A DNA stretch of 41,392 bases from Microbacterium sp. (lineage in GTDB: Bacteria > Actinomycetota > Actinomycetes > Actinomycetales > Microbacteriaceae), in NCBI GenBank assembly GCA_029239635.1, contig JARBUN010000054.1, forward strand, positions 1-41,392, in the 5' to 3' direction. The position numbers and the translations under genes are program-made. Below the pieces are notes generated by a model. The model worked only from the letters and a program-made list of their open reading frames with translations, was not told the DNA's origin and searched no databases. This document shows, piece after piece, positions 1-8,745 of this stretch (position 1 is the first letter of the stretch; every line of letters starts with the position of its first letter).

Positions 1-1
1 C

Positions 2-955
2 GACCGCCCCCTCGACGCCGGCGTGATGCTGCAGCGACTGCGCGAGGTCGAGAAGGAGCTCGGTCTCGCCCCCCAGGTCGCGAGAGCCGTCTCGGTGGGA
101 ACGGTCGGCCCCGCCAGCCCCGCGGAGTCCCGCGAGCTGACCAAGGTCCTCCCCCAGACCGCCACGATCCCCGACGCCCCGGCCGAGGACGTCGACAACG
201 CGACGCGGTTGCGGGCCAAGACGCGCCGGCGCACCACCCGCGGTGTGTGGCTGCTGCTGCTCGTCCTGTTCCTCGCGGGAGGGTCCGCGGCGACCGGCTG
301 GTGGTTCGGCTCCGGGCCCGGCTCGCTCGTCGAGGTACCCGACGTCTCGCAGCGGAGCTTCGCGGATGCCGAGAGCCTGCTGACCCAGAACCAGTTGCGC
401 GCGCAGTCGCAAGACGTGAACGACCGCGAGATCCCCGCCGGGACGACCGTGGGCTCCGATCCGGCGGCGGGTTCCCGCCTCGACAAGGAGACCGTGGTGA
501 CGGTCTTCGTCTCCGCGGGACCGGCCACGCACCAGCTCCCGGAGCTCCAGGGCAAGAGCGTCGACGAGGTCCGCGGCATCCTCGAAGCCGCCTACGTGGG
601 AGTGGGCGACGTCGCCCAGGAGTTCACCGACGCCGGCCCCGGCACCGTCCTGTCGGCATCCATCACTCCCCGCTCCGGCGGCGACGCGATCGACTGCACG
701 GGCGGCTGCACGGTGTACGAGGGCGACGCCGCGTCGCTGACCGCATCGCTCGGACCGGTGCCGGACGTCGCGGGGCTCAAGACCGCGGACGCCGAGAGCA
801 CGCTGCAGGCGGTGAACCTCCGGACGACGACGAGCGAGGAGTACAGCAACTCCGTCGCCTCGGGCACCGTGATCGCGATCGGGGATCGCGACGGCGGCGG
901 CAACTGGCGTCCCGGAGACACGGTCACGTGGGCATGTCGATCCGGGATGCCGTGA
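2..955 (+). CDS. PASTA-domain Ser/Thr protein kinase, C-terminal part (5' end off window, frameshifted near 928)
   Basis: This is the 3' part of a PknB/Stk1-type membrane kinase that senses peptidoglycan fragments through extracellular PASTA repeats. The first in-window residues (DRPLDAGVML) match the end of a kinase C-lobe. A basic stretch (KTRRRTTR) and one membrane helix follow at about nt 244-300, then PASTA repeats starting with VEVPDVSQRS, HQLPELQGKS and GPVPDVAGLK. The frame reads well to GDTVT (ends nt 928), then turns into ACRSGMP and stops at 955, while the next PASTA repeat continues in another frame. A short deletion of 3n+1 bases at about 926-930 explains this: either one lost G, or about 45 bases including the usual VSxGP...VPDV linker. 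The kinase domain itself is not visible. Confidence 0.85.
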   Translation, partial: DRPLDAGVMLQRLREVEKELGLAPQVARAVSVGTVGPASPAESRELTKVLPQTATIPDAPAEDVDNATRLRAKTRRRTTRGVWLLLLVLFLAGGSAATGWWFGSGPGSLVEVPDVSQRSFADAESLLTQNQLRAQSQDVNDREIPAGTTVGSDPAAGSRLDKETVVTVFVSAGPATHQLPELQGKSVDEVRGILEAAYVGVGDVAQEFTDAGPGTVLSASITPRSGGDAIDCTGGCTVYEGDAASLTASLGPVPDVAGLKTADAESTLQAVNLRTTTSEEYSNSVASGTVIAIGDRDGGGNWRPGDTVTWACRSGMP

Positions 956-1119
956 CCGCGCTGGAGAACCTCGGCTTCGAGGTCAACGCCGGCATCGATG
1001 ACGGCACGCTCCCCCTCGGGTTCAAGTACTGGGACATCTACAAGGTGCGGGCGAGCAACCCGAAAGCCGGAACCACGGCACCGCAGGGCAGCACGATCAC
1101 GCTGACGCCCACGCTGTAG
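928..1119 (+). pseudogene. Last PASTA repeat of the kinase, out of frame
   Basis: Reading from GTG at 928 gives VGMSIRDAVTALENLGFEVN and ends in ASNPKAGTTAPQGSTITLTPTL. This is a complete terminal PASTA repeat ending at a TAG stop, as expected for the natural end of the kinase. It has no credible start of its own and is in a different frame from the upstream gene, so it is best read as the displaced 3' end of the same gene. Confidence 0.75.
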
Positions 1120-1183
1120 CGCCCGGGCTCCGGCCGGAACGTGTGCCCCGGCGCCGCCGGGCGAGCACCGCCGCGCGAACGAC

Positions 1184-1215
1184 GATGCCCCCGACCACAA
1201 CGGATCGGGGGCATC
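1184..1215. terminator. Bidirectional hairpin terminator between convergent genes
   Basis: A perfect 11-bp stem (GATGCCCCCGA with its complement) encloses a 10-base loop. It lies between the kinase 3' end and the convergent aroG stop. There is no T-tract, as is common in high-GC actinobacteria. Confidence 0.75.
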
Positions 1216-1232
1216 GAACGGTCGGTCGCGCC

Positions 1233-2570
1233 TCAGCGCTTCTCGAGCTCCTCGGCCACGAGGAATGCGAGCTCGAGGCTCTGACGGTGGTTCAGTCGCG
1301 GGTCGCAGAGGCTCTCGTAGCGGGTCGCGAGGGTGGCCTCGTCGATCTGCTCCGCGCCGCCGAGGCACTCGGTGACGTCGTCTCCGGTGAGCTCGACGTG
1401 GATGCCGCCGGGGTGCGTGCCCACGGCGCGGTGCGCCTCGAAGAATCCGCGCACCTCGTCGACGACGTCGTCGAAGCGACGCGTCTTGTACCCGGTCGGC
1501 GTCGTGATGCCGTTGCCGTGCATGGGGTCGGTGACCCAGAGCGGGGTGGCACCCGAGTCGCGGACGGCCTCGAGCAGCGGGGGCAGCGCGTCGCGGATCT
1601 TGCCGGCCCCCATGCGGGTGATGAACGTCAGGCGACCGGGCTCGCGCTCGGGGTCGAGCTTGTCGATGAGCGCCAGCGCCGTCTCGGCCGTGGTGGTCGG
1701 GCCGAGCTTGACGCCGATGGGGTTGCGGATCTTCGAGAAGTAATCGACGTGCGCGCCGTCGAGCTCGCGCGTGCGCTCACCGATCCACTGGAAGTGCGAC
1801 GAGGTGTTGTACGGCAGGCCGGTGCGGGAGTCGATCCGCGTCATCGGACGCTCGTAGTCCATGAGCAGACCCTCGTGACCGGTGTAGAACTCGACGCGCG
1901 TGAGCTCGTCGAAGTCCGCGCCGGCGGCCTCCATGAACTTGATCGCGCGATCGATCTCGGTCGCCATGGACTCGTAGGCCTGGTTCGCGGGGGTGCTGGC
2001 GAAGCCCTTGTTCCAGCTGTGCACCTCGCGCAGGTCGGCGAAGCCGCCCTGCGTGAAGGCGCGGATGAGGTTCAGGGTCGACGCAGCCGTGTGGTAGCCC
2101 TTGAGCAGACGCGCGGGATCGGCCTTGCGGGACTCCTCGGTGAAGTCGTACCCGTTGACGATGTCGCCGCGGTAGGCGGGAAGGGTCACTCCCCCACGGG
2201 TCTCGACGTCGCTCGAACGGGGCTTGGCGAACTGGCCCGCCATGCGGCCCATCTTCACCACGGGCATCGACGCGCCATAGGTGAGGACGACGGCCATCTG
2301 AAGCACCGTCTTGATGCGGTTGCGGATCTGCTCGGCGGTCGCGCCGGCGAACGTCTCGGCGCAGTCACCGCCCTGCAGGAGGAACGCCTGACCAGCGGCG
2401 GCACGAGCGAGACGATCGCGCAGGATGTCGACCTCACCGGCGAAGACCAGCGGCGGGAGGGTCGCCAACTCTGCGGATGCCGCGGCCACCGCGCCCTCGT
2501 CATACCACTGCGGCTGCTGCTTGATGGGCAGGGAACGCCAGTGGTCGAGGTCGTGGAGCTGCTGATTCAC
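1233..2570 (-). CDS. aroG: Class II 3-deoxy-7-phosphoheptulonate (DAHP) synthase
   Basis: Catalyses the first step of the shikimate pathway, condensing phosphoenolpyruvate and erythrose 4-phosphate in the cytosol. The 445-residue protein is the normal length for the class II (plant/actinobacterial) family. It carries FLLQGGDCAETFAG with the metal-ligand Cys at residue 70, PVVKMGRMAGQFAKPRS, YRGDIVNGYDF and, near the end, CDPRLNHRQSLELAF. The start is GTG at 2570, preceded at six bases by a TAGACT -10 box, suggesting its own leaderless transcript as well as read-through from the acyltransferase gene nine bases upstream. Sequence appears intact. Confidence 0.96.
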   Translation of the reverse strand: MNQQLHDLDHWRSLPIKQQPQWYDEGAVAAASAELATLPPLVFAGEVDILRDRLARAAAGQAFLLQGGDCAETFAGATAEQIRNRIKTVLQMAVVLTYGASMPVVKMGRMAGQFAKPRSSDVETRGGVTLPAYRGDIVNGYDFTEESRKADPARLLKGYHTAASTLNLIRAFTQGGFADLREVHSWNKGFASTPANQAYESMATEIDRAIKFMEAAGADFDELTRVEFYTGHEGLLMDYERPMTRIDSRTGLPYNTSSHFQWIGERTRELDGAHVDYFSKIRNPIGVKLGPTTTAETALALIDKLDPEREPGRLTFITRMGAGKIRDALPPLLEAVRDSGATPLWVTDPMHGNGITTPTGYKTRRFDDVVDEVRGFFEAHRAVGTHPGGIHVELTGDDVTECLGGAEQIDEATLATRYESLCDPRLNHRQSLELAFLVAEELEKR

Positions 2571-2576
2571 CCCTGA

Positions 2577-2582
2577 AGTCTA
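2577..2582 (-). promoter_or_regulatory. -10 box TAGACT for leaderless aroG
   Basis: TAGACT on the minus strand lies six bases before the aroG GTG, placing the transcription start at the start codon. It overlaps the end of the acyltransferase gene. No clear -35 box. Confidence 0.5.
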
Positions 2583-3293
2583 GTGGCGCGACGCGGGCGC
2601 CTTCGCCGCCTGCGAGGTGGCCAGACGGTCCTTCACGGTCGAGGCGTAGACGTCCTCGTAGCGCTGCTCGCCGAGGCGCTGCAGCGCGACCATGATTTCG
2701 TCGGTGACCGACCGGAGGATGTAGCGATCGCCCTCCATCCCCTCGAAGCGGGAGAAGTCGAGAGGTTCGCCGACGACGATCCCCACCCGCCCGACGCGCG
2801 GCAGCCGCTGGCCGATCGGCATGACCGCGCCGGTGTCGACCATGACCACGGGGATCACCGGGACGCGCGCCTCGATGGCCATGCGCGCGATGCCCGTGCG
2901 GCCGCGGTACAGGGTGCCGTCGGGGCTGCGGGTGCCCTCGGGATAGATACCCAGCAGCTCCCCGCGACCGAGCACCCCGAGGCCGGTGTTGAGCGAGGCC
3001 TCCGAGGCCTTGCCCCCGGAGCGGTCGATCGGCAGCTGCCCGGTGGCGGTGAAGAAGAGGCGCGTGGCCCAGCCCTTCAGGCCCTTGCCGGTGAAGTAGT
3101 CGCTTTTCGCCAGGAACGCCATGCGGCGGTCGATCATGAGCGGGAGGAAGATCGAGTCGGAGAACGACAGGTGATTGCTGGCGAGGATGGCGGCGCCCTC
3201 GCGCGGGATGTTGCGCCGACCCACGAGCCACGGACGGAACACGGCCTTGATGACCGGGCCGATCACGACGTACTTCATGAGCCAGTAGAACAT
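2580..3293 (-). CDS. 1-acyl-sn-glycerol-3-phosphate acyltransferase (PlsC family)
   Basis: Transfers an acyl chain to lysophosphatidic acid in phospholipid synthesis at the inner face of the membrane. The 237-residue protein has the family NHxxxxD catalytic motif as NHLSFSD (His41, Asp46), a hydrophobic N-terminus, and the substrate-binding motif YPEGTRSPDG near residue 117. It starts at ATG with AAGGAG eight bases upstream, inside the end of the ROK kinase gene (2-base gap), and ends nine bases before aroG, so ROK kinase, plsC and aroG form one minus-strand operon. The exact lyso-substrate cannot be told from sequence. Confidence 0.93.
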   Translation of the reverse strand: MFYWLMKYVVIGPVIKAVFRPWLVGRRNIPREGAAILASNHLSFSDSIFLPLMIDRRMAFLAKSDYFTGKGLKGWATRLFFTATGQLPIDRSGGKASEASLNTGLGVLGRGELLGIYPEGTRSPDGTLYRGRTGIARMAIEARVPVIPVVMVDTGAVMPIGQRLPRVGRVGIVVGEPLDFSRFEGMEGDRYILRSVTDEIMVALQRLGEQRYEDVYASTVKDRLATSQAAKAPASRH

Positions 3294-3295
3294 CG

Positions 3296-4231
3296 TCAGC
3301 GCTCCTTGCCCGCCAGATCCGCGACGCCGATGAGACCGGCGTCGTTGCCCAGTCGCGCGATCGTGAACTCGGCCACCGGACGTTCACCGTACCCCGGGAG
3401 CGAGGTCTCGTACGCGAGCTTCACCGGGACCAGCAGATCCGCACCCAGTTGGGCCACGCCTCCGCCGATGACGAAGAGCTCGGGGTCGAGCACGGCCTGG
3501 AACCCCCCGCATGCCTCGCCGAGCGCTGTGGCCACGCGGCGCAGGGCCTCCACCGCACCCGGATCGCCGGCGAGCACCAGGCGCGAGACGGCGGGGCCGG
3601 GGATCGCGCCCCTCTCGTCGCGGATCGCGGCGAGGGCGGCGCCGATGCCGCCTTCGTCGGCGATGGCGTTGGCTTCGCGCTGCAGAGCGCGGCCGGACGC
3701 GTACTGCTCGAGGCATCCGTTCTGCCCGCACCCGCAGGGGTGCCCGCCGCGCACGAACCGCATGTGGCCCAGTTCTGCGCCGATGCCGTGGCCGCCGCGG
3801 AAGAGCTCGCCGTCGGTGACGACGGCGCCGCCCACGCCCGTGCCCATGGTGAGCATCACCATGTCGCGAACGCCCTGTCCCGCGCCGAAGCGGTACTCGC
3901 CCCAGCCGGCGGCATTGGCGTCGTTCTCGATCGTGACGGGGGCGTGCAGGCGGTCTTCGAGCCGCGCGCGCAGGGGCTCGTTGCGCCAGTCGATGTTCGG
4001 GGCGTAGATGACCGTGCTGCGGTCCGAGCTGATGAACCCGGCGGCCGCGACGCCGATCGCGTGGATCTCGTGGGCCCGGCGCAGGTGATCGGCCATGTCG
4101 ACGACGGCATCCACGAGGGCGGCCGGATCGATCGGGGTGTCCACGCGGAGCTTCTCGACGATGGTGCCGTCTTCGGCGACGACGCCCCCCGCGATCTTCG
4201 TGCCTCCGATGTCGATGCCGACGTTCTGCAC
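3296..4231 (-). CDS. ROK-family glucokinase
   Basis: Phosphorylates glucose or a related hexose in the cytosol. The N-terminus has the phosphate-1 motif GIDIGGTK, and the middle carries the ROK zinc signature CGCGQNGCLEQYASG after the conserved ELGHMRF segment. At 311 residues it matches the usual size. I chose GTG at 4231 (MQNVGIDIGG) because GGAGGGG sits six bases upstream; a longer reading frame to 4282 has no family support. First gene of the operon with the acyltransferase and aroG. There is no N-terminal DNA-binding domain, so it is a kinase rather than a ROK repressor; sugar specificity is inferred. Confidence 0.93.
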   Translation of the reverse strand: MQNVGIDIGGTKIAGGVVAEDGTIVEKLRVDTPIDPAALVDAVVDMADHLRRAHEIHAIGVAAAGFISSDRSTVIYAPNIDWRNEPLRARLEDRLHAPVTIENDANAAGWGEYRFGAGQGVRDMVMLTMGTGVGGAVVTDGELFRGGHGIGAELGHMRFVRGGHPCGCGQNGCLEQYASGRALQREANAIADEGGIGAALAAIRDERGAIPGPAVSRLVLAGDPGAVEALRRVATALGEACGGFQAVLDPELFVIGGGVAQLGADLLVPVKLAYETSLPGYGERPVAEFTIARLGNDAGLIGVADLAGKER

Positions 4232-4271
4232 CGTGCTCCCCTCCGGCTCGCCACCCGGCGCGGCCCGGAGC

Positions 4272-4277
4272 AGTCTA
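4272..4277 (-). promoter_or_regulatory. -10 box TAGACT upstream of the ROK kinase operon
   Basis: TAGACT on the minus strand, about 40 bases before the GTG, in the divergent region shared with the acyl-CoA ligase. It would give a short leader containing the GGAGGGG ribosome site. Confidence 0.4.
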
Positions 4278-4338
4278 GCCACCCTCCGCGACCCGTGCGG
4301 GACGGGGCGCCTGCCGCGGCCGCACGGAGTCGTCCGGA

Positions 4339-4344
4339 TAGACT
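4339..4344 (+). promoter_or_regulatory. -10 box TAGACT upstream of the acyl-CoA ligase gene
   Basis: TAGACT on the plus strand, about 42 bases before the GTG start, giving a leader of roughly 35 bases that includes AAGGAG. Same hexamer as used by the divergent operon. Confidence 0.4.
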
Positions 4345-4386
4345 CGACGGACCGATCGACATTTTTCCGGTACCGAAGGAGTTGCC

Positions 4387-6084
4387 GTGATCCAGTTCGA
4401 CCTCCCCCCCATCGTCGAAGCCGACCCGGACGCCAACAGGCGCGACGTCACGGCTGCGGAATTCGAGCGGCAGGTGATCGCGCTGGCCAAGGGCTTCGTC
4501 GCGGCGGGCGTCCAGCCCGGCGAGAAGGTGGGCTTCATCGCCCGCACCACGTACGACTGGACGCTCGTCGACTTCGCGCTCTTCTATGCCGGGGCGATCA
4601 TGGTTCCCGTCTACGAGACCAGCTCGCCGTCGCAGATCTCGTGGATCCTCTCGGACTCGGGTGCCATCGCGGTCGTGCTCGAGTCGCCGGAGCACGCCGA
4701 GCGCCTCGACGAGGTCCGCAGCGACCTCCCTCTCGTGCGCGAGGTGTGGCCGATGCACTCGGGCGCTCTGGACGTGCTCGTCGCGAACGGCACCCACATC
4801 ACCGACGAGGAGATCGAGCGTCGTCGCCGTCTCGCGAAGGCGTCGGATGTCGCCACCCTCATCTACACCTCCGGATCGACCGGCCGCCCCAAGGGCTGCG
4901 TGCTGGTGCACAGCAACTTCGTCGAGCTGGCCCGCAACTCCGCCAAGGCGTTGCACGAGGTCGTGGAGACCCCGGGCGCCTCGACCCTGCTGTTCATCAC
5001 GACCGCCCACGTGTTCGCGCGCTTCATCTCGCTGCTGAACGTGCACGCGGGCGTCAAGACCGGGCACCAGCCCGACACCAAGCAGCTGCTGCCCGCGCTC
5101 GGCACGTTCAAGCCGACGTTCCTGCTCGCCGTGCCGCGCGTGTTCGAGAAGGTCTACAACTCGGCCGAGCAGAAGGCCGAGGCCGGCGGCAAGGGCAAGA
5201 TCTTCCGCGCCGCCCTGGCGCTGAAGGTCAAGTTCGCCCTGTTCGACAAGCTCGTGTATTCGAAGCTCCGGGATGCCATGGGCGGGCGCATCGTGTACGC
5301 CGTCTCGGGGTCCGCTCCCCTGGGTCCGCGCCTCGGTCACTTCTTCCGGAGCCTCGGCGTCGTGATCCTCGAGGGCTACGGCCTCACCGAGACGACGGCG
5401 CCGGCCACGGTGAACCTCGCCACGAAGTCGAAGATCGGCACCGTCGGTCCCGTACTCCCCGGTGTCGGCATCCGTCTCGCCGACGACGGCGAGATCCAGG
5501 TGCGCGGCATCAACGTGTTCCGCGAGTACTGGCAGAACCCGGAGGCCACGGCCGAGGCGTTCGACGGCGAGTGGTTCAAGACGGGCGACATCGGGGCGTT
5601 CGACAGCGACGGTTTCCTCGCGATCACCGGTCGCAAGAAGGAGATCATCGTCACGGCCGGCGGCAAGAACGTCGCCCCCGCCGCGCTCGAGGACCCGATC
5701 CGCGCCAACCCGATCGTCGGCCAGGTCGTGGTCGTCGGCGACCACAAGCCGTTCATCTCGGCGTTGGTGACGCTCGACCCCGAGATGCTGCCGACGTGGC
5801 TCGCGAACAACGGCCTCCCCGCCGACATGTCGCTGACGGACGCGGCCACGAACGAGAAGGTCCGGGCCGAGGTCCAGGGCGCGATCGACCGCGCCAACAC
5901 GCGGGTGTCGCGCGCGGAATCGATCCGCAAGTTCACGATCCTCCCGACGGAGTGGACCGAGGCCAGCGGTCACCTGACGCCGAAGATGAGCATCAAGCGC
6001 AACGTCATCGTGAAGGACTACGCCGACGCGATCGAGGACATCTACGCGGTGCCGATCAACACCACGAACGTCTCGCTGCCCTGA
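4387..6084 (+). CDS. fadD: Long-chain fatty acid-CoA ligase (FadD15-like), short N-terminal internal deletion
   Basis: Activates long-chain fatty acids to acyl-CoA through an acyl-AMP intermediate. The AMP-binding P-loop IYTSGSTGRPKG, the VYETSSPSQISWIL block, GYGLTE and WFKTGDIG...GRKKEIIVTAGGKN hinge/C-terminal motifs are all present. The start is GTG at 4387 with AAGGAG five bases upstream. At 565 residues it is shorter than the roughly 600 expected for this actinobacterial group: residue 17 (DAN) joins directly to RRDVTAAEF, skipping the block of about 25 residues (the L..R....P...A region) that normally precedes the DVTAAE helix. The loss is in frame. The catalytic core is untouched, but folding of the N-domain may be affected. 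Confidence 0.92.
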   Translation: MIQFDLPPIVEADPDANRRDVTAAEFERQVIALAKGFVAAGVQPGEKVGFIARTTYDWTLVDFALFYAGAIMVPVYETSSPSQISWILSDSGAIAVVLESPEHAERLDEVRSDLPLVREVWPMHSGALDVLVANGTHITDEEIERRRRLAKASDVATLIYTSGSTGRPKGCVLVHSNFVELARNSAKALHEVVETPGASTLLFITTAHVFARFISLLNVHAGVKTGHQPDTKQLLPALGTFKPTFLLAVPRVFEKVYNSAEQKAEAGGKGKIFRAALALKVKFALFDKLVYSKLRDAMGGRIVYAVSGSAPLGPRLGHFFRSLGVVILEGYGLTETTAPATVNLATKSKIGTVGPVLPGVGIRLADDGEIQVRGINVFREYWQNPEATAEAFDGEWFKTGDIGAFDSDGFLAITGRKKEIIVTAGGKNVAPAALEDPIRANPIVGQVVVVGDHKPFISALVTLDPEMLPTWLANNGLPADMSLTDAATNEKVRAEVQGAIDRANTRVSRAESIRKFTILPTEWTEASGHLTPKMSIKRNVIVKDYADAIEDIYAVPINTTNVSLP

Positions 6085-6096
6085 CGTGCGGTGACG

Positions 6097-6131
6097 AACG
6101 GCCCGGTTCCCCTTCGCGGGGCCGGGCCGTT
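6097..6131 (+). terminator. Rho-independent terminator after the acyl-CoA ligase gene
   Basis: A 14-bp GC-rich stem (AACGGCCCGG plus CCCC, with a two-base bulge) with a TTCG-type loop, followed by TTTCG, starting 12 bases after the stop codon. Confidence 0.85.
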
Positions 6132-6232
6132 TCGCTGCTCCGAGAACAGGCTCTGCGACGAGAACAGGGGGATCCGCGGCGAGGGGGCCTGTCCTCGCCG
6201 CGTCCCCTGTTGTCAGGGCGGGGCCGAGCCGG

Positions 6233-6724
6233 TCAGAACCAGTCGCTCTCGCGGATCAGACGCATCGCCTCGCGACGGGTCTCGGCGGGGAGACGGGACA
6301 GGTAGAGCATGCCGTCGAGGTGATCGGTCTCGTGCTGGAGGGCCTGGGCCAGGAGGCCCTCCCCCTCGAGCACGACCTCGTTCCCGTCGAGATCGATACC
6401 GACGACCTTCGCCCAGGGATACCGCGTCGCGTCGTGCCAGAGGCCCGGGACGGAGAGGCATCCCTCCCCCACGAGCTGCGGCTCGCCGCGCGTCTCGACC
6501 AGCACCGGATTCAGCACGTAGCCGATGTCACCGTCGATGTTGTAGCTGAAGGCACGCAGGCCCACGCCGATCTGCGGAGCCGCGACGCCGGCGCGTCCCG
6601 GGGGCGCGACGGTGTCGAGGAGGTCGCGGACCAGGGCGTGGATGCCGTCGTCGATCGTCTCGATCGGCGCGCTGGGCGCGCGAAGCACCGGGTCGCCGAA
6701 GAGGCGGATGGGCCGAACGGTCAT
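6233..6724 (-). CDS. def: Peptide deformylase
   Basis: Removes the formyl group from the initiator methionine of new proteins. All three family motifs are present: GVAAPQIG (residues 46-53), EGCLSVPG with metal ligand Cys89, and QHETDHLDG with His131, catalytic Glu132 and His135. The length of 163 residues is normal. The ATG overlaps the stop of the upstream MinD-like gene in an ATGA arrangement, so the two are translationally coupled. Confidence 0.96.
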   Translation of the reverse strand: MTVRPIRLFGDPVLRAPSAPIETIDDGIHALVRDLLDTVAPPGRAGVAAPQIGVGLRAFSYNIDGDIGYVLNPVLVETRGEPQLVGEGCLSVPGLWHDATRYPWAKVVGIDLDGNEVVLEGEGLLAQALQHETDHLDGMLYLSRLPAETRREAMRLIRESDWF

Positions 6725-7820
6725 GCCGCCGCCACCGGAGCGCGCAGGCCCTCGACGACCGCCGCCGCGAGCTGACGGGCGGCGAGACGGGTCTCGGGCG
6801 AGAGGTCGCGGAACGAGATGGCGCTTCCGGCCGCGATGCGCGGGTCGTAGGGCATCCGGATCACCGTCTGCACGCGCGTCCGGAAGTGCGCCTCGAGCTC
6901 GCTCTCGCGGACGAGCGGCGTGCCGGGTCGCGCGGAGTTGATCACCACGACGGCGGAACGCACACGGTCGGCGTATCCGTTGGTCTCGAGCCACGTGAGC
7001 GTCTCGGACGCCAGTCGGGCCTCGTCGACGGAGAGCCCCGCGACGACGACGAGGGAGTCGGCGCGCTCGAGCGTCGCCTCCATCACCGAGTGCACGATGC
7101 CCGTCCCGGTGTCGGTCAGCACGATCGAGTAGTAGTGCGCGGCGACGTCGGCCACCTGTCGGTAGTCGTCGTCGCTGAACGCCTCGGACACCCGCGGATC
7201 GGAGTCGGATGCCAAGACATCCAGGCGCGTGGCGTCGCGGGCCACGATCGAGGACACGTCGTGATAGCCGTCGACCTCGTCGTGCGCGCGCACGAGGTCG
7301 CGCACGGTCCGGCCGTTGGGGCGCCCCACGCGGTCGGCGAGCGTTCCGCGGTCGGGGTTGGCATCGACGGCGATGACACGGTCGTCGCGGGCGTCGGCGA
7401 GGGCCATGCCCAGGAGCGAGAGCGGCGATACGACGGTCGAGTTCTTTGCGCTGCCGCGCGCGTCGACCGTCACCGAGGTTGATCCGGCGGCCGGACATGG
7501 AGTAGACGAGCTGCTGCCAGAGGCCCTCCGGCTCGGGCCGCGCGACCTGCCGCGGGTCGAGCAGACGGTCGGCGGTGAGCAGGTCGGGGCTCTCTCGCGT
7601 GTCGTCGATCGCGCTCGACCGCTTCGAGGTGAGCGCGAGGTCGGGACCGGGGGTGCGCACCCGCTCGGCCGCGTGCGCGCGCCCCACGCGCGCCGCCTCG
7701 TCGGCCTGGTGCGCCCCGCGGCGCGTGAGGGGCACGGTGCCGATCGCGCCGGTCGCGGCCCGTTCGGCGCGGGTGCGCGGGATCGCACCCGTGGTCGTCG
7801 CGACGGCACCGGCGGGAACC

Positions 7821-7883
7821 GTGCCGGTGGTGGCGGGGACCGTCCCGGTGGTGGCGGGGACCGTCCCGGTGGTGGCGGGGACC
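7821..7883 (-). repeat. Three 21-bp tandem repeats in the MinD-like gene
   Basis: Three near-identical 21-base units encode the heptad ATTGTVP in the low-complexity linker between the acidic region and the ATPase domain. Degenerate copies flank them. Such repeats may vary in number between strains. Confidence 0.8.
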
Positions 7884-8655
7884 GTGCCGGTCGAGGTCGC
7901 GACAGCACCGGTGGCCGAGGGAACCGCTCCGGTCGTCGTGGGGGTGCCGTCGGTCGGGGCACTCGCGGTCGGCGCGGCAGCGGGCTCCGCGGGCTCCACG
8001 TCGGCGTCTGCGGCGTCGGAGGACGCGATCTCGGCTCCGTGGGGCTCGTTCACGAATGTGGTCGCCTCGATCGCGTTCGACTCGTCGGCGCTCGACACGG
8101 GCTCGTGCGTTCGGTCGTGGCTCATGTCGGCCTCGTTCTGCTCCCGCTCGTCGTTCTCGGTGAGTTCGTCCGCGGCCCTGTCGGCCTCGACCGGAGTCGC
8201 CTCGTCGCCCGGGTGCTCGCCGCTCTCGGGCTCGGCGGCTTCCTGATCAGCGAGCTCGCGTCGGGCGAATTCGTCTTCGGCGAGGTCGTCGTCGAGGTCT
8301 TCCGCCGTGAAGTCCTCGGCGGCGGGGTCCGCGCGGGAGAGCTCGGCCTCCGCGATGTCCGCGTCGGCGGACTCGGCATCGACGTACTCCGCCTCGACGG
8401 ACTCCGTCTCGACGGCGCCGGTGTGAGCGCTCTCGAGGTCGGCATCCACCGCGCCCGTGGACTCCGCGTCGGTGGACTGCGCAGGCTCGTCGCCCGTGTG
8501 GTCGTCGACCGGGCGCTCGTCGCCGTCGGGCTCGACGTCGGCGGGCTCGTCGTCTGCACGCTGGTCGTCTGCACGCAGGTCGTCCACGAGCTCGTCACCC
8601 ACGAGCTCGTCACCCGCGCGTTCGTCATCGACGACGTCGTGCTGGGCATCAACGT

Positions 8656-8745
8656 CCTCGGCACGCTCGTCCTCGGCACGCTCGTCCTCGGCACGCTCAT
8701 CCTCGGCACGATCGTCCTCAGCACGCACGTCCTGAGCACGCACGT
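8656..8745 (-). repeat. Six 15-bp tandem repeats encoding an acidic pentapeptide
   Basis: Six consecutive 15-base units, the first three identical and the others with one to four changes, encode repeats of the type [15 protein letters not shown] in the acidic N-terminal region of the MinD-like protein. Confidence 0.85.

Noticed and set aside
7411..7430. Programmed ribosomal frameshift in the MinD-like gene
   Set aside because: No slippery heptamer is seen, and a frameshift would not restore the missing Walker A residues; a deletion explains both facts.
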